Shown here one piece after another: positions 1 to 8,857 of a stretch of 46,100 bases of DNA (within the stretch, counting starts at the first letter, position 1; each line of letters begins with the position of its first letter). The notes beneath the pieces were generated by a model. The model did no database searches. It worked only from the letters and a program-made list of their open reading frames with translations, and was not told the origin of the DNA. Made by a program: the position numbers and the translations under genes. Source of the stretch: a virus; the IMG/VR virus record IMGVR_UViG_3300035162_004537, positions 1 through 46,100 of that record; one strand, written 5' to 3'.

Positions 1-560
1 AGGTCTACCCCCTTCGGCACGAGGCCAACGCTAACGATATCCATCCCGCGATTGAGGACTTTATGCCGCACTGTAGGGCGTCTTCCTGCGCTAAGGACGG
101 GCGCGTTAGACTGGCCCTGGAACCACGCTAGGGTAACGAGCACCCGCTTGGCTGCAGGCGCAGCGCCATCGAGCTGAACGTGTAGCATGGGAATTTCATC
201 TGTCGCTACGGCACCGTCGACAAGTTTTTCCCAGATCGCCTGGGAAAGGAAGTAGTGGTCCTTACTCGTTTGCTTGGCCTCCATACGCCAGCCGTGGAAC
301 GCTCTAGCGTCCCCATCCATACCTAAGGCACCCGACGCGATCGTAGGGGTAGCGCCTACGATCTTCCCCGCAGACTCCTCCTGCTTGGCGTACTTGCGCC
401 GCAGGCGGAGGTGACGAGGTTGCGGCCTTTTATACTTGCTGCAACTGTCCAAGTGAGGGACACGGTCTACTACTGCGTGTTTCCCTCCTCGTAGCTTTCT
501 GCCTACCTTGAGGGTTCCTTCACTACCGCACTCCCTACACTTGGCGTTGTTATAGTTCAC
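1..560 (-). CDS. PD-(D/E)XK resolvase-like nuclease, partial at left edge
   Basis: A reading frame open to the left edge (about 186 codons visible, C-terminus missing). It starts at a GTG at 558-560 whose GTGA overlaps the recA stop, so the two are translationally coupled. The N-terminus has a CREC knuckle. The middle reads ASGALGMDGDAR, then WRMEAKQTSKDHY, then IPMLHVQL. This spacing of an acidic GDxR strand, an E-x-K strand and a final hydrophobic strand matches phage PD-(D/E)XK nucleases annotated as Holliday junction resolvase-like or recombination endonucleases. As last visible gene of the replication operon after recA, it could cut branched recombination intermediates. That role is inference; the family call rests on motif spacing only. 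Confidence 0.6.
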   Translation of the reverse strand, partial: MNYNNAKCRECGSEGTLKVGRKLRGGKHAVVDRVPHLDSCSKYKRPQPRHLRLRRKYAKQEESAGKIVGATPTIASGALGMDGDARAFHGWRMEAKQTSKDHYFLSQAIWEKLVDGAVATDEIPMLHVQLDGAAPAAKRVLVTLAWFQGQSNAPVLSAGRRPTVRHKVLNRGMDIVSVGLVPKGVD

Positions 561-1534
561 AGCTTGGCCAAGATCTCATCTGTGACCTTCGGGTTCTCTT
601 CCAAGAAGGTCAGCAGCTTCTGGAGGCCTTGAACTCGAACATCCCCATAGGAGTACCAGGCGCCTGCCCGGGTAACGATTCCGTGCGCCAGCGCGGCATT
701 CATTATCTGTGCCTCTCTGCACATGCCTTTACCGAAGATTAAGTCCACTTCGGTAGACAGGAACGGCGAAGCTACCTTGTTCTTTACGCAGACCATCTTC
801 ACGCGGTTCCCGTAGGCAATCTCTCCCCGCTTCAGCGACCCGATGCGCGTCACCTCAATGCGGACTGACGCGTAAAAGCGCAGAGCCCTGCCCCCAGAGG
901 TTGTCTTGGGGCTGCCATAGGACACGCCAATCTTCATGCGCAGCTGGTTGATGAAGATAACTATGGCCTTCGTTGACGCGATTTTCCCGGTCAACTTACG
1001 GAGCGCCTGGCTCATAAGACGAGCTTGTAGACCTGGGTGGGAGTCGCCCATCTCTCCGTCGAGCTCGGCCTGTGGGACCAGTGCGGAAACGGAGTCAATT
1101 ACTACGAGAGCAACGTCCCCCGTACTGACTAAAGACTCCGCCATGGTGAGTGCATCCTCTCCGCTGTCGGGCTGGTAGAGGATCAGCTTTTCCATATCTA
1201 CGCCAAGCGCAGTAGCGTACGTGGGGTCGAGTGCATGCTCTGCGTCGATAAAGGCAGCGATGTGGCCCCGCTTCTGTGCCGCTGCAATAATGTGCAGCGT
1301 TAGCGTGGTCTTGCCCCCGGCCTCCGCTCCGAAGACCTCAACTACCCGACCCCGCGGTAGCCCTTTATGGCCTAGGATGCTGTTGAGTGCTAACGTGTCG
1401 CACTCAAGAATTTCGACTTCGGGCTGATCTACGGCGAGCTGGCCCCGGGCAGTCCCAATGACCTGACCGGTGTCCGCACGAACCTTGCTCAGCACATCCT
1501 CTAGGGTGCCCGCCCTACGAGAGCGCTTACCCAT
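557..1534 (-). CDS. recA: RecA recombinase
   Basis: 325-aa RecA, close to bacterial length without the long acidic C-terminal tail. Walker A is GAEAGGKT at residues 69-76, followed by the DAEHALDP segment, the Walker B strand VVIDS near residues 144-148, the QARLMSQALRKL region, and FINQLRMKIGV with the GSPKTTSGG loop. It forms ATP-dependent filaments on ssDNA and drives strand exchange; in a phage it would serve recombination-dependent replication and repair. The start overlaps the 3' end of the upstream lysine-rich gene and the stop overlaps the nuclease start. Nothing in the core looks degenerate, so it is probably an active enzyme. It resembles bacterial RecA more than T4 UvsX. Confidence 0.97.
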   Translation of the reverse strand: MGKRSRRAGTLEDVLSKVRADTGQVIGTARGQLAVDQPEVEILECDTLALNSILGHKGLPRGRVVEVFGAEAGGKTTLTLHIIAAAQKRGHIAAFIDAEHALDPTYATALGVDMEKLILYQPDSGEDALTMAESLVSTGDVALVVIDSVSALVPQAELDGEMGDSHPGLQARLMSQALRKLTGKIASTKAIVIFINQLRMKIGVSYGSPKTTSGGRALRFYASVRIEVTRIGSLKRGEIAYGNRVKMVCVKNKVASPFLSTEVDLIFGKGMCREAQIMNAALAHGIVTRAGAWYSYGDVRVQGLQKLLTFLEENPKVTDEILAKL

Positions 1535-1772
1535 CTTGGGTGGCCTTCTTCTCCGGCACCTTCTTCTTGGGGGTCTCGGTCTTCTTCTCGATCTTGTCGT
1601 GGGCCGTCTTCTCTTTGGGAGTGTCGACGACGGCTCGTTTTTCCATGGACATGATGTCCTCCTGTTCTGGGATGATGGTTGACCAGATGTCCTCTAGCCA
1701 GTACGTCTCTGGGTTCACTGCAAAGGCATCTGTAGTGATGCCCCGCAGCTTGCTCCCTACTTTGTTCTTCAC
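1527..1772 (-). CDS. Small lysine-rich protein, unknown
   Basis: 81 aa, starting at a GTG (1770-1772) preceded by an AGGAGG ribosome binding site that contains the stop codon of the upstream gene. The first half has aromatic and acidic residues (ETYWLEDIWSTIIPEQED). The second half is almost entirely K, E, P and T, so probably disordered and basic. Its 3' end overlaps the recA start. An internal in-frame ATG at 1650-1652 has its own strong GGAGG site, so a 41-residue basic C-terminal product may also be made. No family recognised. The overlapping 95-aa frame in another phase is rejected because it lacks this start signal. Confidence 0.7.
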   Translation of the reverse strand: MKNKVGSKLRGITTDAFAVNPETYWLEDIWSTIIPEQEDIMSMEKRAVVDTPKEKTAHDKIEKKTETPKKKVPEKKATQDG

Positions 1773-1780
1773 TTTGCCTC

Positions 1781-1966
1781 CTACTCATTGGTTGGCCAGC
1801 ACTCGAATCCGCCGGGGAGTCGTTCGACGCTGAGGAAGCGTCGAATGCACTGACGTGCTCGAGGCTGCGATGTAGTGTGGACTTCCTTGCTATCTTCGTC
1901 GCGCAGAGTGATTGGTCCCTCTGCGTAGAAGGCGCCCGGAAACCGTATGTACCAGCGTTTACTCAT
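1781..1966 (-). CDS. Small hypothetical protein
   Basis: 61 aa, starting MSKRWYIRFPG and ending ECWPTNE. The ATG at 1964-1966 overlaps the polymerase stop in an ATGA arrangement, which supports coupled translation. It has the look of a short single beta-sheet domain (alternating aromatic and polar residues, RFPGAFYAEGPITLRDE), with a basic middle (QPRARQCIRRFL). No family recognised. Position between DNA polymerase and recA suggests a replication or recombination accessory role, as inference only. Confidence 0.7.
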   Translation of the reverse strand: MSKRWYIRFPGAFYAEGPITLRDEDSKEVHTTSQPRARQCIRRFLSVERLPGGFECWPTNE

Positions 1967-3900
1967 TTTGCATCTGCCCAGTTGTCTACGATTTTGGGTT
2001 CGGCGATCAGGGGCACTGACAGCGGCTCGCTGTACGGGTGCTCCATCTCGTATTGGATGATAGTCAGGGCTTCTTCAGCGTTAGCTTCTGGCCCCTCGAA
2101 GATGAGCTCATCGTGGACCTGGTGTAGCAGGTACCAGCCGAGCTCCTTCAGGCGCTTGTTCTTGTTCAGGTTGATCATTACCTTCTTGACGATGTCAGCA
2201 GCACTGCCCTGGATGGGCGTATTGACGGCCTGCCGCTCTGCGTGGCCGCGCTCTCCGTAGTTCCGGCTCTTGATCTTCGAGAGCCGGCGCATCCGCCCGC
2301 TCATGGTCTGGACGTAGCCCTGCTCCTTGGCGAGAGCCTGCATCGAGTCCATGAAGACTTTGATGCCACGGAACTCCGTCAGGAACATGTCGATGTAGCC
2401 CTGCGCCTCTGACTCCGTGACGAATCTGCCGAGAGTCTCGGATAGGCCCGCGGACAGCCGCTTCTTGCCCTGGCAGTAGAGGATTCCAAAGCCGACGCTC
2501 TTCGCGGCCTGCCGCATTTCTACGGCTTCCGGGACTTCGTCTACCTTGGCGGCTTGGTAGAACTCCTCGTAATTCTTGCCGGCCATCTTCGACCCCGTGT
2601 AGGCATGTAGGTCTTTGCCTGACGAGATCGCATTGATAAAGCCCTTGTCTTGGGACATTTCAGCCATGACCCGCATCTCTAGCTGAGCGTAGTCAGCGAC
2701 GATGAACTTGTTGCCCGGCTCTGGCGTGTACGCCGCTCTGATGCGGTGTGGGTCGCTGCTGGCTCTGGGCACGTTCTGCAGGTTGGGTTGAGCGCTTCCA
2801 AGCCGCCCAGTGGTCTTGTGCGCGCTGTACGTCGTGTGTACCCGCCCATCCTTGTACACCCACTTCAAGGTTCCAGTGACGTAGGTGCCCATCAGTTTGG
2901 ACGCCTTCTTGTACTGGTAGGTCAGCTTGCAGACCTCGTTCTGCGTTACTCCGTGCCCGTAGAACTTGTACAATGCCTCGTCTACCTGGGGAGCTCGGGT
3001 CTTCTCCGTGTAGCCGAGGGGCGCTAAGCCTACTTCATTGAACAGGTACTCCCCCATCTGCTGCGTGCTGTTGGGGTTGATGGGCCTGCCGACGATCTTG
3101 TTAATCTCCAGAGCCAGTCCCGCCATCTCGGAGTCTAGCGAGACCCGAATCTCCTCCAACCTCTCGGAGTCTACGTGCATCCCACGCCGCTCCATATCGA
3201 AGAGGCATTTGAGCTGTGGCTCCTCGGAGTTCCAGTACAGGTCCATCATCGTGTATCCATCGGAGGGGTCTACGATGATCTTCTCAAGCTTCTCCTTGAG
3301 TATCAGCGCAACCTTACGAGTCGCCCACGGGTCTAGCGTGGAGTAGTCGAGATATTTCTCCCACAGCTCGTGGCCCGCCTTGAACTCCCGTGGATCCAGT
3401 GCCCCGAAGAGCTCCTTGTACCCCCTACCGGAGATGCCCAGATAGTCCTTCATGCACGGCTTGAGGCCATGCTTGTTTTCTCTGAGGTCTTCGTCGTAGA
3501 GGAAGTCCATGTGGACCGTGTCCAACCAAGGCCCACCAAGAGTCGCACCACACGTGTTGGCCAACCTATGAGCGTCAAACACCGGGTTGGCTAACGCCTT
3601 GGTGACGTCTGAGGCCAACAGGTCGTTGAAGTGGTGTAGGAGCCGGGCGGGTACGAAGAACCTGCGCCTCTCACTTGGTGCTAAGCCCATGCACACGACC
3701 TGGTCGGTCATGTTGGTGTGCTTGTTGTGCTGGAGCTTCCCCTTCGAGTCGAGATAGGGGAGATCCGGGTCTTTCAGGAGCCCAAGGGTCTCTGTGTCGA
3801 CGCCCAGGACGTCTGCACCCATGCACGCCTTGATGCAGTACTCAATGTCATCGCCGCTCTCGACGTATATCGGAGCGGGGGCAACTTCCTTAAATCTCAT
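1963..3900 (-). CDS. polA: Family A DNA polymerase with 3'-5' exonuclease domain
   Basis: 645 aa. The N-terminus carries a DEDD-type proofreading exonuclease (LGVDTETLGL, D35 and E37), and there is no 5' nuclease domain. The polymerase core has motif A VADYAQLEMRV (D403), motif B RQAAKSVGFGILY (R463, K467, F471) and motif C QVHDELIFE (H596-D597-E598). It would be the replicative polymerase of the phage. F471 occupies the O-helix position that is Phe in E. coli Pol I and Taq. The residue after the motif B tyrosine is Cys where YG is usual. The ATG has a GAAGGAG site and overlaps the stop of the unknown 375-aa gene by 4 bases. Confidence 0.95.
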   Translation of the reverse strand: MRFKEVAPAPIYVESGDDIEYCIKACMGADVLGVDTETLGLLKDPDLPYLDSKGKLQHNKHTNMTDQVVCMGLAPSERRRFFVPARLLHHFNDLLASDVTKALANPVFDAHRLANTCGATLGGPWLDTVHMDFLYDEDLRENKHGLKPCMKDYLGISGRGYKELFGALDPREFKAGHELWEKYLDYSTLDPWATRKVALILKEKLEKIIVDPSDGYTMMDLYWNSEEPQLKCLFDMERRGMHVDSERLEEIRVSLDSEMAGLALEINKIVGRPINPNSTQQMGEYLFNEVGLAPLGYTEKTRAPQVDEALYKFYGHGVTQNEVCKLTYQYKKASKLMGTYVTGTLKWVYKDGRVHTTYSAHKTTGRLGSAQPNLQNVPRASSDPHRIRAAYTPEPGNKFIVADYAQLEMRVMAEMSQDKGFINAISSGKDLHAYTGSKMAGKNYEEFYQAAKVDEVPEAVEMRQAAKSVGFGILYCQGKKRLSAGLSETLGRFVTESEAQGYIDMFLTEFRGIKVFMDSMQALAKEQGYVQTMSGRMRRLSKIKSRNYGERGHAERQAVNTPIQGSAADIVKKVMINLNKNKRLKELGWYLLHQVHDELIFEGPEANAEEALTIIQYEMEHPYSEPLSVPLIAEPKIVDNWADAK

Positions 3901-5024
3901 GCTACTCCTTCGAGCGTTGCTAGTCCTTGCCTAAGTTCCCAGATCTGGTCGTAGTAAACCTCGATACCGAGCGCTTCGCACAGGAGCTCTATCTCCTCTT
4001 GCGTGTTTTCCAGGGTGTTCAGGGCTCCGCGGCTTTCCCAGCTCCTACCCTCGTCAGGGCCCAGTGCGCGCAGGGTTCTTTCCACCCAGTACTCTAGGTC
4101 TCGGAGTTGCTGGTGGTATGCATCCGTCCTACCGCTTTCATAGGTGTCGTTGATAGCGTCTTCGTCCCAGCCGTTTAGCCGCATCCACCCTATAGCCTCC
4201 ATCAGAGAGCTAGGGCATCTGGCATTCATAGCCATCGCACTAGCGCTGCATCGGACAGTGATCGGGTAGGATAGAGGGTCGAGCATTAGCGATATCGCTT
4301 CGTCCTCGTCCTTCCAGCAAACCCGGGCCCCGTCTACCAGAAGGCAGCGACCGTCCGGGGACTCGGAAACGCGGGAGTCTTCTTCGGCAGCGAACAAGCC
4401 GACAATTCCGTCTTCCTCCGAGTAGAGGCCAGCGGATGGCTGGTACAGCCGGTACGACTCTAGGTAGTTAAGTGGCGCACTTACCTGGAATCCCATCTCG
4501 TAGAACGCGTCAAACTTGGTGGAGTCTAGGCGTAGCACACGGCCGTGGAACGAGAATCCGTATGAGACCGCCCTAGTAGTGCCGGATAAAGACCCACCGA
4601 ACTCGTTCGAGGTTTCCGCGTACAAGGGGTCCGCCTTGCCTCGGAGGTATAGGTCTGACAAGCTTGCTACTTCTCCCCAGATACTCCCCGCGTTCTCGTC
4701 TACGCGACGACGGCACACGTCCAGCGTAGCGCTGCGCCACCAGTACCCACTTAGCTTTATGTCTGCGTGCCGATGTCCCTTCCAAGGCAGGAACTTTCCC
4801 TCCTCTAGGATGATGGCGGACGCACTTATAATCCTCCAGTCGACTAGGCCCACATCGGCGTCGCCAAAATCGTGCGCGAGAGTTTCCATGACATCTGCGG
4901 GTAGATGCATGTGCGCTCTCGGTATAACGAGCATCCAACTGGGAGCGTAAACGTAGACGGTGTCACCGTCCAGTAGTAGCGCTCCTTCGCCTAAAGCCTC
5001 TATGCTTTCTGGCAAAAACTGCAT
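3897..5024 (-). CDS. Unknown 375-aa replication-operon protein
   Basis: 375 aa, starting MQFLPESIEALGEG, with a GGGAGG site directly behind a strong hairpin at 5044-5071. The N-terminal third looks like a beta-rich domain (repeated short hydrophobic strands such as LLLDGDTVYVYAP). The last 90 residues look alpha-helical and acidic (WVERTLRAL, EEIELLCEALGIEVYYDQIWELRQ). No catalytic motif is obvious. It is coupled to the DNA polymerase by an ATGA overlap, so a polymerase accessory role such as a processivity factor is possible but unsupported by any motif I can see. Confidence 0.75.
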   Translation of the reverse strand: MQFLPESIEALGEGALLLDGDTVYVYAPSWMLVIPRAHMHLPADVMETLAHDFGDADVGLVDWRIISASAIILEEGKFLPWKGHRHADIKLSGYWWRSATLDVCRRRVDENAGSIWGEVASLSDLYLRGKADPLYAETSNEFGGSLSGTTRAVSYGFSFHGRVLRLDSTKFDAFYEMGFQVSAPLNYLESYRLYQPSAGLYSEEDGIVGLFAAEEDSRVSESPDGRCLLVDGARVCWKDEDEAISLMLDPLSYPITVRCSASAMAMNARCPSSLMEAIGWMRLNGWDEDAINDTYESGRTDAYHQQLRDLEYWVERTLRALGPDEGRSWESRGALNTLENTQEEIELLCEALGIEVYYDQIWELRQGLATLEGVA

Positions 5025-5043
5025 GGTACCTCCCTACGGAAGT

Positions 5044-5071
5044 AGCCCCCCTCGTTTGCACGAGGGGGGCT
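5044..5071. terminator. Perfect 11-bp GC-rich hairpin between two operon genes
   Basis: AGCCCCCCTCG at 5044-5054 and CGAGGGGGGCT at 5061-5071 form a perfect 11-bp stem around a 6-nt loop. It sits just after the stop of the cysteine-rich gene and just before the ribosome binding site of the 375-aa gene on the leftward transcript. There is no U-tract after it on the minus strand, so it is more likely an attenuator, pause or RNA-stability element than a classical intrinsic terminator. Confidence 0.6.
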
Positions 5072-5076
5072 AGGGT

Positions 5077-6345
5077 TTAGCGACGAACTCTGCTACCTCC
5101 CCCAAATGGGGCGGCGGCGGCCTGGCGGGAGTACGCTGCTGGTTTAATGGACTCCCCGCGGGCTAGGAGGTGACCGATGTTGTTCTTGATGTTCTCTGCT
5201 TGAGCATCAAGCACGGCTTGCACGTATGCCTCAACGCCTTCCGGGTCGGCAGCGAAGTCGGAACGCTTTACCTTCCACCCCTCGGGCGCGTACGACCACT
5301 GGAAGTCAACGCCCTTAGCGACGCGCTCACACTCTTCGTCGGAAGCGTTGAAGCCCTCGAGCTCCTCCTCTACCGTAGCGAAACTACCCGAGATATCGTA
5401 CTGGTAGTCCTTGTCGGCCCACTGGCCCTTTCCACTCTTCTTATCTTTCAGCTCGCCGATGCACTTGACCATCACGTTCTTGTCGTAGATGGTCCCCCGG
5501 ACACAGTCATGTCCGCCCTTCTTACACACAGAGATGAGCCTCGGCTCGCCCTCGTGCCCGTGCGTGCACTCGTAAATGGTACCGCGGGACGCGTTTATCA
5601 TCGCGTCAGACATCCTCTGGACTTCAGTTTGCTCCACTACATCAACGGTATTGCCTTCCGCGAAGCATACCTCGCAGACGAGAGCCTCCGCGTAGCACTT
5701 GGCCCCACAGGAGCTACCGCCCTCCAGGGTGGCTGCGCAGGTATTCTGAAGCATCTGGTGGGCGCCCACCATCTGGGAGAAGTGCTTGTCGCGGTCGGAC
5801 ATCTCCCAACGCTTTAGGACACCCGTGACTCTCCGGGCAATCTCGGGGTTTCTGTCTTGGCACGTCGAGCACCGCGAATGTCGCGGGGTAGCGTCATCAT
5901 CCAGACAGCGTTCCAGCAGTAGAGCGTCCCCGTCGGGGATGTAGTGCCAGTACCGGAAGTCGATAACGGGTACGACTCGTCCCGTCTGTCGGACTAGCTT
6001 GTTCCAGCGGCGGTCGTACTTGCTAGCGTTGCCCGCACCAGTGTAATCTCGGGCGGCCTGCCTCTCATGATCGTCCCAGGCTTTTGCGTAGTAACAGTAC
6101 AGGCACCGTCCATCGAAGCCTGACTTTTCGCACGAGCACTCTTTAGGGGGCCCGCCGAACGCCCAGTGGAATCCACGAACGTACGGGTCTACGTCCGGGA
6201 AACGCACACACGCGGTCTCCTTTAGATCCATGTCAAATCGGTACACCCGCCAGTCTTTCTTAGCGGTGTTACCCTTGCCGGCTTTGCCGGATTTCTTCTT
6301 GTCGCTGATATCATTGAAGTGTCGAAGTAGGTTATCGAGTCCCAT
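5077..6345 (-). CDS. Cysteine-rich zinc-binding protein, candidate ssDNA-binding protein
   Basis: 422 aa with many paired cysteines: CSCEK...CLYCYY near residue 75, CSTCQD near 158, CGAKC...CEVC near 215-230, and further Cys/His in the next 60 residues, suggesting several zinc ribbons. The N-terminal 30 residues are basic (DKKKSGKAGKGNTAKKDW). The middle has an aromatic-rich core (FRYWHYIPDGD). The C-terminus is Ala/Gly/Arg-rich. The position between primase and DNA polymerase is where T4-like phages and relatives often encode a gp32-type ssDNA-binding protein, which also carries zinc. I infer that role by context; the tail is basic, unlike the acidic tail of typical SSBs. Confidence 0.5.
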   Translation of the reverse strand: MGLDNLLRHFNDISDKKKSGKAGKGNTAKKDWRVYRFDMDLKETACVRFPDVDPYVRGFHWAFGGPPKECSCEKSGFDGRCLYCYYAKAWDDHERQAARDYTGAGNASKYDRRWNKLVRQTGRVVPVIDFRYWHYIPDGDALLLERCLDDDATPRHSRCSTCQDRNPEIARRVTGVLKRWEMSDRDKHFSQMVGAHQMLQNTCAATLEGGSSCGAKCYAEALVCEVCFAEGNTVDVVEQTEVQRMSDAMINASRGTIYECTHGHEGEPRLISVCKKGGHDCVRGTIYDKNVMVKCIGELKDKKSGKGQWADKDYQYDISGSFATVEEELEGFNASDEECERVAKGVDFQWSYAPEGWKVKRSDFAADPEGVEAYVQAVLDAQAENIKNNIGHLLARGESIKPAAYSRQAAAAPFGGGSRVRR

Positions 6346-7393
6346 TAATTTCTCTCATTATGAATTTGGAAGGTAATTCTGCCATATCGATTGCCGCCTG
6401 GATCCCTTCTTGGGCCAGGTCATCTGGCTGTGTATTTGGAGGCGAGTTCTTTGGGTAGCGGCATAGGTAAACCTCTCCGGCTTGCCTCAGCTGCTTTGCT
6501 ATCTTTATTGCGCTACAGCGCCCGTTTCTGTCCGGGGGCCACTGTTTTCCTGGCTCTAAGTCGAGCATGACGTAGTAAGGCCCCCGGACCCTCGACAACG
6601 TTCTCCTCTGGGGGAGCGTTAGTGAGGAACCTTGAAGACCTAGCGCATGCTTGAACCCTAGCTGATGCAGCCACATCGTCGACTTGTAGCCCTCTGTAAT
6701 TACTAGGGGCGGCATGTCTTCATCCTTCCAGCGATGGTATCTCTCCGAGTACACTCGCTGGATGCCGTACAGGTGCCGACGGTTGTTGGGTTTGTACTCT
6801 TGTTCAACGACGCCGTATAGTTCCCCTGCCCGTTGGCTCTTTTGCGAATCGGGGGGGCGGCCATCGTATACCTTATACTTGGGAAACGCACGATCAGACG
6901 CTGCTCGGCCACTTATAGCGACCAGCCGCCCAAGGTGGTCCCGTATGGGAAACACGACACGATCGTTGGTGCGGTCAATGCCGACCTCGAATATCTTCAA
7001 GGTTTCTTCTGTGAACCCTGCGTCGAGCAGGTTTTCCGGAATGCCTTGGTAGGCTCCGAGCACGTACTCGGGGATGACGTCCCAGGCTTCATTAACCGAC
7101 GCTTTGCGTTGCAATTTGTCAGATAGGACATGCCGTTTCTTTGCTTTTTGTATGAAGCGGTCCACCAAACTGCCGGACATGCCCAGCAGTTTGAGTAGTT
7201 GGACGAGCGACCCCGACGCTCCGCACTGGGCATGGAAGCAGATCCACGCACCCGTGCGGGTACTGATGCAGAAGGTTCGGTCAGTAGGCTTGCTTCCCGT
7301 GTGAAACGGACAGGTTGCCCGTATATCGGTGGCGCCGGATGGCCTTGCGTTCTTTAGGTGTCTATCGGCCAGGTCCCTGACCTGGGAGTCCAT
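6332..7393 (-). CDS. DNA primase (CHC2 zinc finger and Toprim)
   Basis: 353 aa. The N-terminal CHC2 finger reads CPFH (residues 29-32) then CFHAQC (around 52-57). An RNA-polymerase-like core follows (VFPIRDHLGRLVAISGR and PKYKVYDG). The Toprim domain has TEGYKS, then VMLDLEPGK and QPDDLAQEG. The usual DxD of Toprim here reads D-L-E, a conservative change. It makes RNA primers for lagging strands, presumably with the adjacent DnaB-like helicase. The ATG directly abuts the TAG stop of the helicase gene. It lacks a helicase-binding C-terminal domain, being much shorter than cellular DnaG. Confidence 0.88.
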   Translation of the reverse strand: MDSQVRDLADRHLKNARPSGATDIRATCPFHTGSKPTDRTFCISTRTGAWICFHAQCGASGSLVQLLKLLGMSGSLVDRFIQKAKKRHVLSDKLQRKASVNEAWDVIPEYVLGAYQGIPENLLDAGFTEETLKIFEVGIDRTNDRVVFPIRDHLGRLVAISGRAASDRAFPKYKVYDGRPPDSQKSQRAGELYGVVEQEYKPNNRRHLYGIQRVYSERYHRWKDEDMPPLVITEGYKSTMWLHQLGFKHALGLQGSSLTLPQRRTLSRVRGPYYVMLDLEPGKQWPPDRNGRCSAIKIAKQLRQAGEVYLCRYPKNSPPNTQPDDLAQEGIQAAIDMAELPSKFIMREINGTR

Positions 7394-8737
7394 CTACTTC
7401 TTAATCGGTCTAGGATTGAAGTCGGCCTTGAACTTGTCCAACGCTCCCTTCATCTCCTTCTCTTTAGACTCTCTATCTTTATCGGCGTCCTTCTGATCCT
7501 TCTCCTCGGAGTGGACCCAGTCGGTATCGGTAGAGATAAAGTCTCCAAACCCGTCGCACAAAGTTCCATCAATGGTCCATGCGGCGTCCTCCATGTTCCG
7601 CGCTGTGTTGACTATGATCGCAGTGCGGTTGGATACACGAGAGCTGATAACCCGTGCCCCTAGGTCAACCTTACGCATGATGTGGTCGCTGTGACCTACC
7701 TCTAGCGTTGACTTCCCCTTCGACTGCTCTCCCATCCTGTTGGCATGTCCACAGGCGATGATGGGAACCCGGAGGGACGGGTTCATCGCTAGCGCCTTCA
7801 GTCTGTCAGCAACGCGCGCGATGTAGGTGTGCTCGCGCCCATTCATCTTGTCGCCCATCTCGTCGTCTGCTAGCGCCTTCATGTAGTCGTGAATGACGAT
7901 AGCGGGTCGGACCTCTTCGATCTTGGCGCGAAGTCCGCTGATGCCTCCGTCAACCTCACTAACGATGAGGTGCTTATCGGCATACAAGGAATCCATTGCG
8001 TCTTCGAGAGTAATCCGCCCGTCAGATGTAAGATCACCCTTCATCAGACCCCGATAGGGGAGGCGAGCTCGCATTGCGTAAACCCGCCACGCGATCTCTT
8101 CGATAGGCATCTCGCGAGTGACAAACAGGACACGATAGCCCAGATTCACCCAGTGGATGGCTAGGTAGATCATCAGAAAAGTCTTCTTAGACTTTTCTCT
8201 CCCATAGAAGTAGACAAAGTTTCCAGGCAGGAGCCCTACCGATTTGTCATTGAGATAGTCCCATGGCCATGGATAGCCTAGAATTCCACCTCTACCCGCG
8301 AGCATATCTACCCGCTTCAGCACTCGCTCTTTATCTTCCCCAGCTATGAGGTCTGTCGTGCCTTGGGGGATCTCTATAGCCATCATCTCTGCAAGATGGG
8401 ACATCTGCTTCCTGGCTTGCCAGGCGTCGCCGGCTTGCAAGGTTTCGGCTACGGAGAGTAGATTGCGCTCCATCTCCGAGTGCAGGTACCGCGTCTTGAT
8501 CCCATCTATGATGACGGGTAGTGCGTCTCGAGGAGGCTGGTGCCCGTAGTTAGGGCACATCGTTTGGAAGTACTCCACGGTGGGTACCTCTTGGTACGCA
8601 TCGTAATGCTCACGGAGGACTTCCCAGTAATGGAATGCTTCATCGCCGAGCATTTTCGCTCGCACTCCTCCCGAGACAGCGCTCCCTAAGTCTCTTGTTT
8701 CTAGTACAGCGGCTATCAAGGCCAGATCAAAGTTCAT
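7394..8737 (-). CDS. DnaB-like replicative helicase (SF4)
   Basis: 447 aa from the ATG at 8735-8737, chosen over an upstream in-frame ATG because it is preceded by GGAGGTGTC. The N-terminal helical domain (to about residue 120) resembles that of DnaB. The RecA-fold domain has Walker A GREKSKKT (residues 179-186), VLFVTREM, Walker B VIHDY (281-285), and a downstream ACGHANR segment. The glycine before the Walker A lysine is replaced by lysine, a variant I have seen described for phage SF4 helicases. It unwinds DNA at the fork and works with the primase encoded next. The C-terminal 50 residues are very rich in K, D and E. Confidence 0.88.
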   Translation of the reverse strand: MNFDLALIAAVLETRDLGSAVSGGVRAKMLGDEAFHYWEVLREHYDAYQEVPTVEYFQTMCPNYGHQPPRDALPVIIDGIKTRYLHSEMERNLLSVAETLQAGDAWQARKQMSHLAEMMAIEIPQGTTDLIAGEDKERVLKRVDMLAGRGGILGYPWPWDYLNDKSVGLLPGNFVYFYGREKSKKTFLMIYLAIHWVNLGYRVLFVTREMPIEEIAWRVYAMRARLPYRGLMKGDLTSDGRITLEDAMDSLYADKHLIVSEVDGGISGLRAKIEEVRPAIVIHDYMKALADDEMGDKMNGREHTYIARVADRLKALAMNPSLRVPIIACGHANRMGEQSKGKSTLEVGHSDHIMRKVDLGARVISSRVSNRTAIIVNTARNMEDAAWTIDGTLCDGFGDFISTDTDWVHSEEKDQKDADKDRESKEKEMKGALDKFKADFNPRPIKK

Positions 8738-8857
8738 GACACCTCCGAGGCGCACAAATCCCCGCAACGTCGCTGGGCGAACAGGCGAGGGTGGTAGGTT
8801 GGACAGGTTCGGACAGCTTATGCGACAAGGCCTCTCGGATCAACGGTGTCCGCAAAA
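8738..8857 (-). promoter_or_regulatory. 120-bp gap upstream of helicase gene with GCATAAG motif
   Basis: This is the longest gap inside the leftward operon. On the minus strand it contains GCATAAG (complement at about 8829-8835), with GTTGAT 16 bases upstream of CATAAG. The same heptamer occurs in the control regions near 12,925 and 16,822. It may be an internal promoter that raises helicase and primase expression. The -35/-10 assignment is weak. Confidence 0.3.

Noticed and set aside
1501-1788. 95-aa minus-strand frame overlapping recA
   Set aside because: The alternative 81-aa frame has an AGGAGG site and fits the overlap pattern of the operon.
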